Assembly: GCF_014646695.1 (NCBI RefSeq)
Contig: NZ_BMNT01000023.1
Location: 1 to 59,205 of the forward strand
DNA length: 59,205 nt
Reading direction: 5' to 3'
Source: Sphaerisporangium melleum
GTDB taxonomy: Bacteria > Actinomycetota > Actinomycetes > Streptosporangiales > Streptosporangiaceae
Shown here: piece after piece, positions 8,227-16,328 of the stretch
Position numbering within the stretch: the stretch's first letter is position 1
How the letters are laid out: every line of letters starts with the position of its first letter
Program-made: the position numbers and the translations under genes
The notes under the pieces: model-generated
The model's input: only the letters and a program-made list of their open reading frames with translations
The model's database searches: none
Told to the model about the DNA's origin: nothing

Positions 8227-9363
8227 GGACGAGCGGATGATGAGGCGGGGTTCGATGACGACACGGTGCGTGGGGCGGTGCGCGTCGTCGTCCGCCAAGC
8301 GCGCCGCGAGCAGCCCGAAAGCCGCATGCCCGACGGCCGCTTTGGGCGGACGGACCGCGGTCAGCGGAGGGTCGCAGAGTTCGGCCACCTCGTCGTCGTA
8401 CGCGACGACGGCGAGATCCGCCGGTATCCGGATGCCGCGTTCCTGACAGCGGTCCACCAGGGAGATGGCCTCCGGGTCGGAGTGGACGAGCAGCGCCGTC
8501 GTCCTGGAAGTGACGCACCGGTCGAGCAGGTCGTCCAGCGCGTGAGGCCACTCGGGGGCTCTGCGGTCGACCGTGTTGACATCCACGGCGTCTTCCAGCC
8601 CCAGGCCGAGTTCCTCGCAGGCCTGTCGCCAACCGCGCCGCACATGCGGGCTCGTCGGGCTGTCCATCGTGGTGACCACTCCGATGCGCCGGTGCCCCAG
8701 CGCGGCCAAGTGCCGTACCGCCATCGCGGCCCCGTACACGTGGTCGCTGACCACCGACTCCATCGCCTCCTGGTAGGGCCCGGCGACGGCGGCACGCTCG
8801 ACGAGGACCACGGGCACCTCGATGGACTGGAGCCAGCGCACCAACGCCTCGCCGTCCTCCCCCGTGGTGGTCGGCGCCACCAGCAGGGCGTCGACTCCCA
8901 CCGAATCCACCAGCCAGGTGAGCTGACGCCGCTCATCGGCGGCCTGGTAGGTCGCGCCCCGCAGGACGAGGCGCGTGTCGGAGGCGGCCGCGGCCTCACG
9001 CACTCCCCGGACGACGTCCGGCCAGTAGTAGTCCAGCGACGGCACCACCATCCCGACCGTCGCCTGGATTCCGGCCTCGCCGGCCGCGACCGGCATCGGC
9101 TCCGGAGACGGTGAACCCTCAAGTAACCGACCGATCAGTGCGCCCGATGCCACGGTCGCGCCGGGGAGGGCGGCTCCGCCGCGGACGCGCCGGATCAGGC
9201 CTTGGGACGCGAGCAGGGCGATGTCACGGCGGACGGTGATGGCCGAGACGGCGAGCTCCGACGCCAACTCGGTGACCCGCAGGACACCACGTCTCCGAAG
9301 CAGCTCGATCACTCGGGCCCGCCGCTCATCCGGAAGCGGTGCGGCCGAGTCGGACACCGTCAT
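8218..9363 (-). CDS. Hybrid regulator: DeoR-type HTH with LacI-type sugar sensor
   Basis: 381 residues. The first ~65 residues form a DeoR-type winged helix (ERRARVIELLRRRGVLRVTE, then SAITVRRDIALLASQGLIRR). From about residue 95 the protein reads as a periplasmic-binding-protein-like LacI/GalR sensor: VGMVVPSLDYYWPDVVRGVR, the LGHRRIGVVT strand and PADLAVVAYDDEVAELCDPP near the end. Such proteins repress sugar genes until a ligand binds. I chose the ATG at 9363 because GGAGGT lies six bases upstream; the longer frame to 9537 is not needed. It faces the DUF2264 gene and probably controls this gene, the divergent sugar operon and itself. Confidence 0.9.
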   Translation of the reverse strand: MTVSDSAAPLPDERRARVIELLRRRGVLRVTELASELAVSAITVRRDIALLASQGLIRRVRGGAALPGATVASGALIGRLLEGSPSPEPMPVAAGEAGIQATVGMVVPSLDYYWPDVVRGVREAAAASDTRLVLRGATYQAADERRQLTWLVDSVGVDALLVAPTTTGEDGEALVRWLQSIEVPVVLVERAAVAGPYQEAMESVVSDHVYGAAMAVRHLAALGHRRIGVVTTMDSPTSPHVRRGWRQACEELGLGLEDAVDVNTVDRRAPEWPHALDDLLDRCVTSRTTALLVHSDPEAISLVDRCQERGIRIPADLAVVAYDDEVAELCDPPLTAVRPPKAAVGHAAFGLLAARLADDDAHRPTHRVVIEPRLIIRSSSA

Positions 9364-9719
9364 TCGCCAACCTCCACCCGTACTCGGTAACTCCCCGCCT
9401 GCGCGAGCCCCGCATGCCGGTCCGCGCCGGCGGTGCCGCATCCGGCGGCGAAAGGACGCGGGCCGGTTCCTCGCGGGCGGTCGCAGATCCCCGATGTCCG
9501 AGCAGCGGGCCACGCGTGCGGTCCGCCACCCGCTCACCAGAGCCGTTCGCGGTGCCCATCGCCCTCCTCACCGCGTGGCGACCAGTGTATCGATCGAAGG
9601 TGATCGAAGGTGATGCACGTGCGTCACCGGGAAGCATCCGCGCACCCGAAGCGCGCCACCCGCCACCGCCACACTCGTCCGCTGGACCGGCACGGCGAAA
9701 CCTCGCAGCAGGGGCCGAT
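9364..9719. other. Regulator upstream region with operator-like repeats
   Basis: No gene is supported in these 356 bases. They separate the regulator start (9363) from the 3' end of the TRIC-channel gene (9720). The only structure I see is the tandem repeat at 9592-9611 with a weak minus-strand -10 (TACACT, 9589-9584) beside it. Confidence 0.4.
9592..9611. repeat. Tandem GATCGAAGGT repeat, candidate operator of the DeoR/LacI hybrid
   Basis: GATCGAAGGT occurs twice without a gap (9592-9601 and 9602-9611), preceded by TATC so that TATCGATCGA is also present. The 10-base period matches the tandem ATTGATCAG at 5976-5994. It lies about 230 bases upstream of the regulator start. Confidence 0.45.
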
Positions 9720-10361
9720 CTACCGGGCCTTCAACGCGCGTTGCTCGGGGAAGGTCCAGCCGAAGCGGATCGCGATCAGACGCAAGGTCGTGGTGACGCC
9801 CACGCAGACGAGACCCGCGATCGCGATCGGTGTGCCGAACGCGACGAGCACGATCAACATCCCGGCCCCGGCACCGGCCGCGACCGCGTAGAGGGTGCCG
9901 ACCTGGAGGAAGGAGATCGGCAGGCTCAGGATGATGTCGCGCAGCATCCCGCCGCCGATGGCCCCGATGACGCCCGCGACCAGCGCCCCCGCCTCACCGG
10001 TACCGAGCGAAAGCGCCTTCGAGGCCCCGATCGCGCCGAACAATCCCATCACGACCGCGTCCAGCCCGGTGATCAGCCAGTCGACCCGCGCGAGGACCGG
10101 TTGCAGCGCCATGCCGAGGATCGCCGACGCGCCGGCCACCAGCAGGTACCAGTTCTTCCAGAGCACGACGGGCGGCTGGTCGAGCACGATGTCGCGCAGC
10201 AGGCTGCCCCCGAGCGACACGGCGAGCCCGATCACGACGACGCCCAGCACGTCGATACGGCGGTGCCGCTCTCCCGCAGCGAACAGGGCGCCTTGGAGGC
10301 CACCCAGTCCCGCTGCGAGGAGTTCGATCCACAGCGCCACCTGAAACGGCATGACGGACAT
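9720..10361 (-). CDS. TRIC cation channel family protein (UPF0126, YadS-like)
   Basis: 213 residues from the ATG at 10361 (MSVMPFQVALWIELLAAG). It has six to seven hydrophobic segments arranged as an internal repeat: the glycine-rich GGSLLRDIVL (first half) is echoed by GGGMLRDIIL (second half). The repeated G-G-x2-R-D motif defines the bacterial TRIC/UPF0126 family of trimeric intracellular-type cation channels; some members have been linked to glycine uptake. A GGAG lies ten bases upstream of the chosen start. Its neighbour upstream is an alpha/beta hydrolase 73 bases away on the same strand; no functional link is evident. Confidence 0.88.
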   Translation of the reverse strand: MSVMPFQVALWIELLAAGLGGLQGALFAAGERHRRIDVLGVVVIGLAVSLGGSLLRDIVLDQPPVVLWKNWYLLVAGASAILGMALQPVLARVDWLITGLDAVVMGLFGAIGASKALSLGTGEAGALVAGVIGAIGGGMLRDIILSLPISFLQVGTLYAVAAGAGAGMLIVLVAFGTPIAIAGLVCVGVTTTLRLIAIRFGWTFPEQRALKAR

Positions 10362-10434
10362 CCGGCTCACGCTCCGAGAATTCGGGGCCGGCTCGCGAGG
10401 AACGCGAGCCGGCCCGGGATGATGCGGCCGCCTG

Positions 10435-11136
10435 TCAGCCGATGGCGTTCTGCGCGGCGGTGACGATGACGTCGGCGACGGTGCCGGCCTGCGTCGCGTA
10501 CAGGGCGTGGCTCGCCGAGACCTCGGTGATCTCCGCACCGATGCGCTTGGCCATGTGCTGCAGCATCGCCTGGTCGAACGCCTTGTCCTCGGTCGCGATC
10601 ACGGCCCAGCTCGGCTTGTCGCGCCAGGCGGCGTTCTTCACCGGCGTAGAGAAGACCGCCATGTTGATCGGCACCTGCGAGTCACGCAAGAAGGCGGCGT
10701 CGGCGTCGCTGGTGTCCGCCGCGAAACCGGCCTTGAACTTGTCGCGGTTGATGAAGCCGTAGTAGTCGTCCCCGACGTCGACGACGAAGTCGGGTGTCGG
10801 GGCGAAGCCGTCGTACTGCTGGGCGGTCGTCTCGCCCGCGTCAGGCGCCAGCGCGGACACGTAGACCAGGCCGGCGACGTTCGGGTGCACTCCGGCCTCG
10901 GTGATGACCGTGCCGCCCCAGGAGTGGCCGACGAGGATCGCCGGGCCGTCCTGCAGGTCGAGCACGCGGGTGGTCGCCGCGACGTCGTCCTCCAGCGAGG
11001 TGAGCGGATTCTGCACGATCGTGACCCGGTAGCCCCGCGCGGTCAGCCTGTCGTACACCCCCCGCCATCCCGAACCGTCAGCGAACGCGCCGTGCACCAG
11101 CACGACGTTCTTGATCTCTTGACCGGTGCTGGTCAT
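10435..11136 (-). CDS. Alpha/beta hydrolase
   Basis: 233 residues from the ATG at 11136 (MTSTGQEIKNVVLVHGAFAD), supported by GGAAGGA eight bases upstream. The oxyanion-hole region is LVHGAFADGSGW, the nucleophile elbow is VGHSWGG (Ser in GHSWG), and the catalytic His is probably in SASHALY near the C terminus. It matches the small single-domain alpha/beta hydrolases often annotated as esterase/lipase or salicylate esterase-like (EstC/SABP2 group). Substrate is unknown. A 12-base sequence in its upstream region (11243-11254) recurs at the start of the GntR gene at 11937-12566, suggesting control by that regulator. Confidence 0.9.
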   Translation of the reverse strand: MTSTGQEIKNVVLVHGAFADGSGWRGVYDRLTARGYRVTIVQNPLTSLEDDVAATTRVLDLQDGPAILVGHSWGGTVITEAGVHPNVAGLVYVSALAPDAGETTAQQYDGFAPTPDFVVDVGDDYYGFINRDKFKAGFAADTSDADAAFLRDSQVPINMAVFSTPVKNAAWRDKPSWAVIATEDKAFDQAMLQHMAKRIGAEITEVSASHALYATQAGTVADVIVTAAQNAIG

Positions 11137-11240
11137 GAGGCTTGTCCTTCCGTGTTCCGCGCCGGTGTCGCCGGAGCGGTATCGAGCAGGATCGGCGCAT
11201 CCGGCCACCACGTAGCCACCGAATCCGTTGAAGTGCAGCT

Positions 11241-11259
11241 AATATATTGGATATTACAT
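11241..11259. promoter_or_regulatory. AT-rich inverted repeat, candidate GntR operator
   Basis: In otherwise GC-rich DNA this AT-rich patch contains TATATTGGATAT at 11243-11254. Read on the minus strand it forms TAATAT-CCAAT-ATATTA, an inverted repeat. The same 12-mer recurs at 12549-12560, at the 5' end of the FCD-GntR gene. Confidence 0.5.
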
Positions 11260-11446
11260 ATTGGCGCTAGTGCCCGGTGTCGGCCGCCGCCACAGGAGCG
11301 GACACCGGCGACGGGTGAGTGTGGACGCCCTTCAGTGACGTCTGGAGGGTGATCAAGGGGAAATCGGCGGCCGTGCCGCCCGGCGAACCGCCCGCGAGCC
11401 CGACCTGGCGACCGGAGGACTCAGGCGGTCGCGCAAGGGGGCGATC

Positions 11447-11825
11447 GTGGATCCGGTCGAGCCGCAGATCCGGGAGCCGCTCAAGGGGTTCCCGCATGCC
11501 GGCCACAGTGATCGCCGAGCCGATGGACCCGCTCGATCACGGTGCTCAAGGACCCGGGCCGGTTGCTGCGCCCTCAGTACAAGCCCATCGATCGCGTCTC
11601 GCGGACCACGTATCAGGCGGGCGAGCCGGCCCAGTGCGATCGGTGGTTCCCTGCGGCGCGGGTGCCGCAGGGAAGTGGACACCCGGGCAGCCCGCCGGCG
11701 CCGGTCATGGTCAGCGGCTTTCGCGGTGGCCGATGGCCCGGACGCTGTCCCCAAGACGGCCGGGGATCTGTTCGCCGGGCACCGAGCGCTGTTGTCGCAG
11801 CTGGGCGAGTTCCGTAGCGGGCTTC
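11447..11825 (+). pseudogene. Degraded IS21-family transposase (IstA) remnant
   Basis: Pieces of an IstA-like transposase can be read in successive frames: VDPVEPQIREPLKGFP from 11447, MPATVIAEP from about 11494, then in another frame TRSITVLKD and SRTTYQAGEPAQCDRWFPAA to about 11735, and finally KTAGDLFAGHRALLSQLGEF to about 11820. In intact IS21 elements these segments are collinear in one frame, so at least three frameshifts are needed. No istB helper gene, terminal repeats or target duplication is recognisable. The piece marks an old insertion between the alpha/beta hydrolase and GntR genes. Confidence 0.7.
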
Positions 11826-11936
11826 GCCGGCACATCCCGCGGACCACGGCGCTCTACGTCAGCACACCCACCCAGGTACGCGGTCAGCCGGTCCAGCTCG
11901 TGGACCGGCAAGGACCGGACATCATCGACAACTCGT

Positions 11937-12566
11937 TCACAGCTCCTGCAGCAAGGTGCTCCAGTTCTCGTCCACCAGGCGGGCCGCCAGCCCGCCGTCG
12001 CGCTGTTCACAGGCCTCGATGATCTGCTGGTGCTGCACCACGGAGTGGCGCGCGGCGGGCGAGGAGAAGCGCTGGTGCTCCACGCGGCGCACGAGGGGGG
12101 TGAAGCGGTCGATCGTCGCCTCGATGGCCGAGTTGCCGCAGCGATGCACCGCCACGGCGTGGAACCGGTCGTCCGCCGCCAGCGCCGCGGCGGCATCGTT
12201 CGCCTCGAGCGCCTGGGTGAACGCCTCGTTCGCCGCACGCATCGCGGCCAGGTCGTCGGACGTCGTCTCCGGCGCGGCCATGCGTGCGGCGAGGGAGTGC
12301 ATCGCCTGCACGACGACAAGAGCGTCACGAACCGACTGCGCGGTAAGCGGGGTCACCCTGGTGTAGCTGTAAGGCTTGCTCTCGACGAGTCCCTCGTCCG
12401 CCAGTTTGGCCAGAGCCTCTCTCACCGGAGTACGGGACAGGCCCAGCTTGCTCGCCAGCTCCGCGTCCTTGATCGCGGCGCCCGGTTCCAGCTCACCACG
12501 CACGATCGCAGCCCGGATCTCCGCGGCGGCACGCTCTCTGAGCGACCCATATCCAATATACTGCAT
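11937..12566 (-). CDS. GntR family regulator, FCD subfamily
   Basis: 209 residues from the ATG at 12566 (MQYIGYGSLRERAAAEIR). A winged-helix domain covers about residues 8-75, with LGLSRTPVREALAKLADEGL as recognition-helix region. The all-helical FCD ligand domain follows, with the metal-ligand-type histidines in RFHAVAVHRCGN and later HQQIIEACEQRD. FCD-GntR proteins usually sense small carboxylates. No ribosome site precedes the ATG; an alternative TTG at 12602 is possible. The shared 12-mer operator candidate (12549-12560) lies within the first codons, so repression may act on initiation or elongation. Confidence 0.88.
   Translation of the reverse strand: MQYIGYGSLRERAAAEIRAAIVRGELEPGAAIKDAELASKLGLSRTPVREALAKLADEGLVESKPYSYTRVTPLTAQSVRDALVVVQAMHSLAARMAAPETTSDDLAAMRAANEAFTQALEANDAAAALAADDRFHAVAVHRCGNSAIEATIDRFTPLVRRVEHQRFSSPAARHSVVQHQQIIEACEQRDGGLAARLVDENWSTLLQEL
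12549..12560. promoter_or_regulatory. Second copy of the candidate GntR operator 12-mer
   Basis: ATATCCAATATA here is the exact reverse complement of TATATTGGATAT at 11243-11254. It lies just inside the gntR reading frame, beside GCATATCAG, in an AT-rich island. Confidence 0.5.
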
Positions 12567-13371
12567 ATCAGTAAGCGTAGGCCGTCGAAGATCCCTCCGC
12601 AACGGGGCTCGGCCGGCCCTTCATCACCCAACGACGCGAGGTGGACCTCCCGCACGGCGTCGAACGCGTACGCGGGCACCATCCCCGGCGCACCACGGAA
12701 CCCGGACGCGGCGATCACCGGCCATGCCACTTCTAAGTCATCGTCGGCGCCGGCCGGTTCACCACGACCTCGACGCCGACGAGCCCCGTTCGCGCGGCCA
12801 AGCCCACGCCCGTGAGCTGGCGCTGTACCTGTCCTGCCTGGCTGTGGGCCCTGGCCGACGCCAACGAGCCCGAGGAAGCCGCCCAGCGGGTCTCCAAGCG
12901 ACCCGTTCGAACACCCAGCGAGCCGGCATTTTCAGAGGTCCCGGAACCGGCGGCAGCTTGAGGCGACGAGGGCCGACAGCGGCCAGTTCGGCGCCGAGGG
13001 TAACCACGATCGCGTGAGGAAGTGACCGGCCGCGGCACGCTGACCGTCGGCCGACTGGACACCGAACCATGCACCGGACCGCCCTGCGAACCGGCCCCAG
13101 GGAGCGGTCCGGCGGTCACGGCACCGGCACGGTCACGGTCACTTCCTACGACCGGGACGGGGCCGACTCTGTGAACAGTCACCCCGCGTTACAAGGGCCC
13201 GTAGTTCATGTTCATGTGCGCCGACCGGCCAGTGCCGGACCCAAGGCGAGCGCCTCGGCGCGCGAGCGCGCGTGACAAGAAACCCTGTCGGACTCGATGC
13301 CCTCGACGGCACCCGCTTCGTGCCGCCCGCATGGCCGTAGCGGATGGAGCCGCCCGCGATCGGGGGTCGGA
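12567..13371. other. Gene-poor eroded stretch
   Basis: No intact gene is supported in these 805 bases. They contain the decayed duplicate listed at 12824-12977 and otherwise only shadow reading frames with arginine- and proline-rich nonsense translations. The stretch probably represents leftover sequence from past insertion and deletion. Confidence 0.5.
12824..12977 (+). pseudogene. Decayed partial copy of the TPR regulator region at 14875-15367
   Basis: Bases 12824-12882 match 14875-14953 closely (shared run GAGCTGGCGCTGTACCTGTC and later GCCAACGAGCCCGAGGAAGC), coding for ELALYLS and ANEPEEAA. One extra G near 12846 breaks the frame. Bases 12900-12977 then match 15290-15367, which is downstream of the other copy, so about 340 bases are missing between the two matched blocks. 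This is a duplicated fragment that has since decayed. Confidence 0.65.
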
Positions 13372-14196
13372 TCACGAGCTGGGTGGCTGCGTGTGGCCGA
13401 GGAGTTCGGCGATGTTCTCGGCCAGCTCGTCATAGATCATGTGCGGGTCGATCTTCGCGACTTCGTTGATGTTCAGCGCCTGCATGCGGAGTGACCCCGT
13501 GAAGCTGGCAGCGTTGTCGTGCGGGACCCCCATCTTTCGCTTGAGCAGTGAGGCGTAGCGTCCGGGGATGGCAGGCAGGCGCGTGAGTAGGCGCTGTCGG
13601 GCGATCGCTTGCCGGTCGGTGTCTTGGCTGCCCACTGTTTGGGCGTAGAGGTCGCCGGCCTCCTGGATCTGGGCGATCAGGAAGTGCGTCCGCTCGCGCT
13701 CGCGCTGCTCATCGAGCTGCCGCTGTAGGCGCTCGTCGGCCGCCTGCCGTTCTTCTTGGAGCCGCCGATCTGCGTCGGCCCGATCCGCCGTGCGTTGCCG
13801 TTCGGCTTCGGCCTGGTCCTCTGCCCTCTGCTTCTGGGCTTCCTCACGGTCCGCGGCGCGCTGCTGCCCGGCGTGCGCGCGGTCTTCCGCACGCTGACGT
13901 TCAGCCTCGGCCCGATCCTGCGCCCGCTGGTCCTCGGCGTACTGCCGATCCGCCTTGCGCTGTTCCTCTCCCTCGCTTCGACCCTTCTCGCGCCGGCGGG
14001 CGTCGACCCACCATCCGATCAGCGCGATGAGCAGCGCGGCGACCACGGCGCCGACGGTGCCCCATCCCTGGAGTTGATCGGTGAGTGACGGGTCGTACGG
14101 CTGTGCGTCGATGAGGGCGGGCCCGGTCACCGTGACGACCGGCTCCGTCGGGATGAGGTGCAGTGATGAGCTGGGGGTGGGAGTCGGCGCGTTCAT
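13372..14196 (-). CDS. Membrane-anchored coiled-coil protein of unknown function
   Basis: 274 residues. A ~45-residue N terminus is followed by one membrane helix (about residues 47-63, VGAVVAALLIALIGWWV). A long, highly charged helix follows to about residue 165, built from near-repeats of DRAEAERQRAED type, which predicts a continuous coiled coil. The C-terminal ~105 residues (from about THFLIAQIQEAGDLYAQT) look globular. I do not recognise the family. The repetitive charged helix gives long open frames on the opposite strand, which are shadows. It sits between the two copies of the duplicated fragment described at 12824 and 14875. Confidence 0.72.
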   Translation of the reverse strand: MNAPTPTPSSSLHLIPTEPVVTVTGPALIDAQPYDPSLTDQLQGWGTVGAVVAALLIALIGWWVDARRREKGRSEGEEQRKADRQYAEDQRAQDRAEAERQRAEDRAHAGQQRAADREEAQKQRAEDQAEAERQRTADRADADRRLQEERQAADERLQRQLDEQRERERTHFLIAQIQEAGDLYAQTVGSQDTDRQAIARQRLLTRLPAIPGRYASLLKRKMGVPHDNAASFTGSLRMQALNINEVAKIDPHMIYDELAENIAELLGHTQPPSS

Positions 14197-14477
14197 GCCG
14201 AGATTCTGCCGCTATCGGAGACCCCGAGCTTGGCCTTCGTGTATGCCGGGCAGGCGGCCCACGTGTTCGAGAGGTGCCGCCAGGGACCGCCCTCCCCTTC
14301 GGTCCCTGGCGTACATTGCCCTGGCCGGACCGCTACGGCCGCAGGTACGTCAGGTCACCAACGAGAGGCCTGGTGCACGGCGGTGTGTGAGACGATCGGC
14401 TGGCGCGGGCGCGCGTTCTCCTCGGGAACCTCGTACGCGATCACGGTGCCCGTCCCGGTGAGCAGCAGGTTCGAGAC

Positions 14478-15101
14478 GTGGGTGTGGATCGGGTACTCGT
14501 CGTCCGGGGCCACGGTGTCACCGGGGCCGCCTACCAGGTGTCCAACGTCGGCGATCCAGCCGAAGGCGTGGCGCTCGCTCAGGCGGCCCTGGAAGCGGCC
14601 GGCCCGCACACCCCGGCACGAGCCCGTGCCCTGGCTTGGGATCGGCTGGCGTGGGCGCACGTGCGATCTGGGGATGCCCGAGCGGCGACGTCGGCGCTCG
14701 GCGAGGCCGGCACCGCCCTGGCCCAGCACGGCGGCGAGGACGAACCCGGCTACGTGTACTGGGTGGACGAGAGAGAGCTTCAAGTGATGGAAGCTCGCGC
14801 CTACACCGAACTACGGCGCCCACTCCGAGCGGTGCCACTGCTGACGGACGTGCTGAGCCGCTACGACGCGACCCATGCCCGCGAGCTGGCGCTGTACCTG
14901 TCCTGGCTGGCCGTGGCCCTAGCCGACGCCAACGAGCCCGAGGAAGCCGCCAAGGCGGCCGGGCGGATGTTCGACCTCTCCAGTGACGTGGCGAGCGAAC
15001 GCACCGCCCATCGTGGCCGAGTCGTCCTCAAGCGGTTGGTACCGTACCGAGACCTTCCGCAGGTGCGGGAACTTCTGACGCGCCTTCGCCGGCCACAGTG
15101 A
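14478..15101 (+). pseudogene. C-terminal TPR half of an XRE-type regulator, HTH missing
   Basis: From about codon 20 the product reads as a tetratricopeptide-like helical domain: PAEGVALAQAALEAAG, ARALAWDRLAWAHVRSGDAR, YWVDERELQVMEARAYTELR, then AVPLLTDVLSRYDATHAREL. This matches the sensor half of long actinomycete XRE-family regulators (usually ~400 residues), here without the N-terminal helix-turn-helix. The GTG at 14478 is only the first start codon in the frame and has no good ribosome site. It may be a truncated relic or a stand-alone TPR protein. A partial decayed copy lies at 12824-12977. Confidence 0.6.
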
Positions 15102-15470
15102 CGCCGGTCACCCTGATGACGCGTGAATCACGACGCCTCGACGCCCTCGGCCTACGGGGCGTTCGCAAGCGTTGGCGGCTCCGCTATGACCACCGCCCCG
15201 GCTTACCTATTGGCTGGGGGTGCGACGAGAGCGGGCGTGTGACGCGTTCGACTTTACGTTGTAGATCACGGGTATCTGCCTGTTATACCGACCCGTTCGA
15301 AATTCAGGTAACCCGTACTTCTGGAGGTCTTGGAACCGGCGGCAGCCTGAGGCGATGAGGGCCGATAGGTGTCGGCGATCGCCGGCGGGGCCAAGCGGTA
15401 CATGAGCCGCGAGGAACGGAAAAGCCGTGATCACTCTCTCGTGATCACGGCTCCGACCAGTACCTACCGG
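15102..15470. other. Gap between the TPR remnant and tRNA-Pro
   Basis: No gene is supported. Bases 15290-15367 are the second matched block of the 12900-12977 duplicate. The right end contains the tRNA terminator hairpin. Confidence 0.5.
15423..15452 (-). terminator. Terminator hairpin of tRNA-Pro
   Basis: AGCCGTGATCAC and GTGATCACGGCT form a perfect 12-bp stem around a 6-base loop, followed on the minus strand by TTT. It lies 18 bases beyond the 3' end of the tRNA. Confidence 0.7.
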
Positions 15471-15544
<74 letters not shown>

Positions 15545-15739
15545 TTGCTCGCCGGGGCGAGCAAGAACAACCTTAGCGCAGATCTGTGGGTCCTGCGTAC
15601 GGGCAGGGGGCCGCCGGGGGCACTCCTTCCATGCCGGATGCGCGTCATAGCTGGGGATGTCACATGTGAGACGGGATGATCGTCGTCCGGCACGTGTGAC
15701 CCGTGCACCTGTGGAGCGAGCCGAAGACGGGATGGGCAG

Positions 15740-16189
15740 ATGGGGCGGAAGGCGCACATCGATCGGGAAGAGCTGGGGAGGCTGGTCGCCTCCGGGTGGT
15801 CCAATGCGCGGCTGGCGGCGCATTTCGGGGTGACGGAGTCCGGGATCCTGCAGGCCAAGCGGTCGGTCGGGCTGGCGAGGCCCATGCTCGACCACAGCAG
15901 GGCGATCCCGTGGAAGCTCAACCGCGTGCACAACCAGACCGGGCCGGCGACGAACCTGCGGAACCTCTCGACGGTCGCCCAGGGCGGCGAGATGGCGCAG
16001 ACGAAGATCAACACGGCGCTGCGCTGGGCGCGCAGGCTGGTCGACAACGGCCTGGACGTCTCCTACCGGCCCGAGCTCGGGTTCTACGAGACGCCGGTGA
16101 CCGGGAACTCGCACGTGGAGTCGGTGCTGGGTGACGCGCTGGAGGCCCTTGAGCGGAGGGAGAAGGAGCAGGCGTCCGGAGACGGCTGA
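15740..16189 (+). CDS. Small HTH-containing protein of unknown function
   Basis: 149 residues. The first ~45 residues resemble a helix-turn-helix: REELGRLVASGWSNARLAAH followed by FGVTESGILQAKRSVG. The middle (NLRNLSTVAQGGEMAQTKIN) and the C terminus (charged helix, LEALERREKEQ) are not recognised. No close family name comes to mind; similar small DNA-binding proteins occur near phage or plasmid remnants. It starts about 200 bases past the tRNA on the opposite strand. The codon pattern is actinomycete-like and the frame is clean, so I consider it a real gene. Confidence 0.65.
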   Translation: MGRKAHIDREELGRLVASGWSNARLAAHFGVTESGILQAKRSVGLARPMLDHSRAIPWKLNRVHNQTGPATNLRNLSTVAQGGEMAQTKINTALRWARRLVDNGLDVSYRPELGFYETPVTGNSHVESVLGDALEALERREKEQASGDG

Positions 16190-16328
16190 GCGGCGCTTCC
16201 CGGAGCGGCCGGGAACCCTCCGCAGGTGGCGTGCGAGCCGGCGAGGAACGCAGGGGGTTCGTGTCGTTTTGGCGGCGCCTTCTCGGGCAGTCGGGGGGTT
16301 ACCAAGACAGACCTGACCGGAGGCAGAC

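Noticed and set aside
13680-13980. Repeat-like DNA suggesting a tandem repeat array or CRISPR
   Set aside because: The repetition is degenerate coding sequence for a charged coiled coil, without constant repeats or unique spacers.
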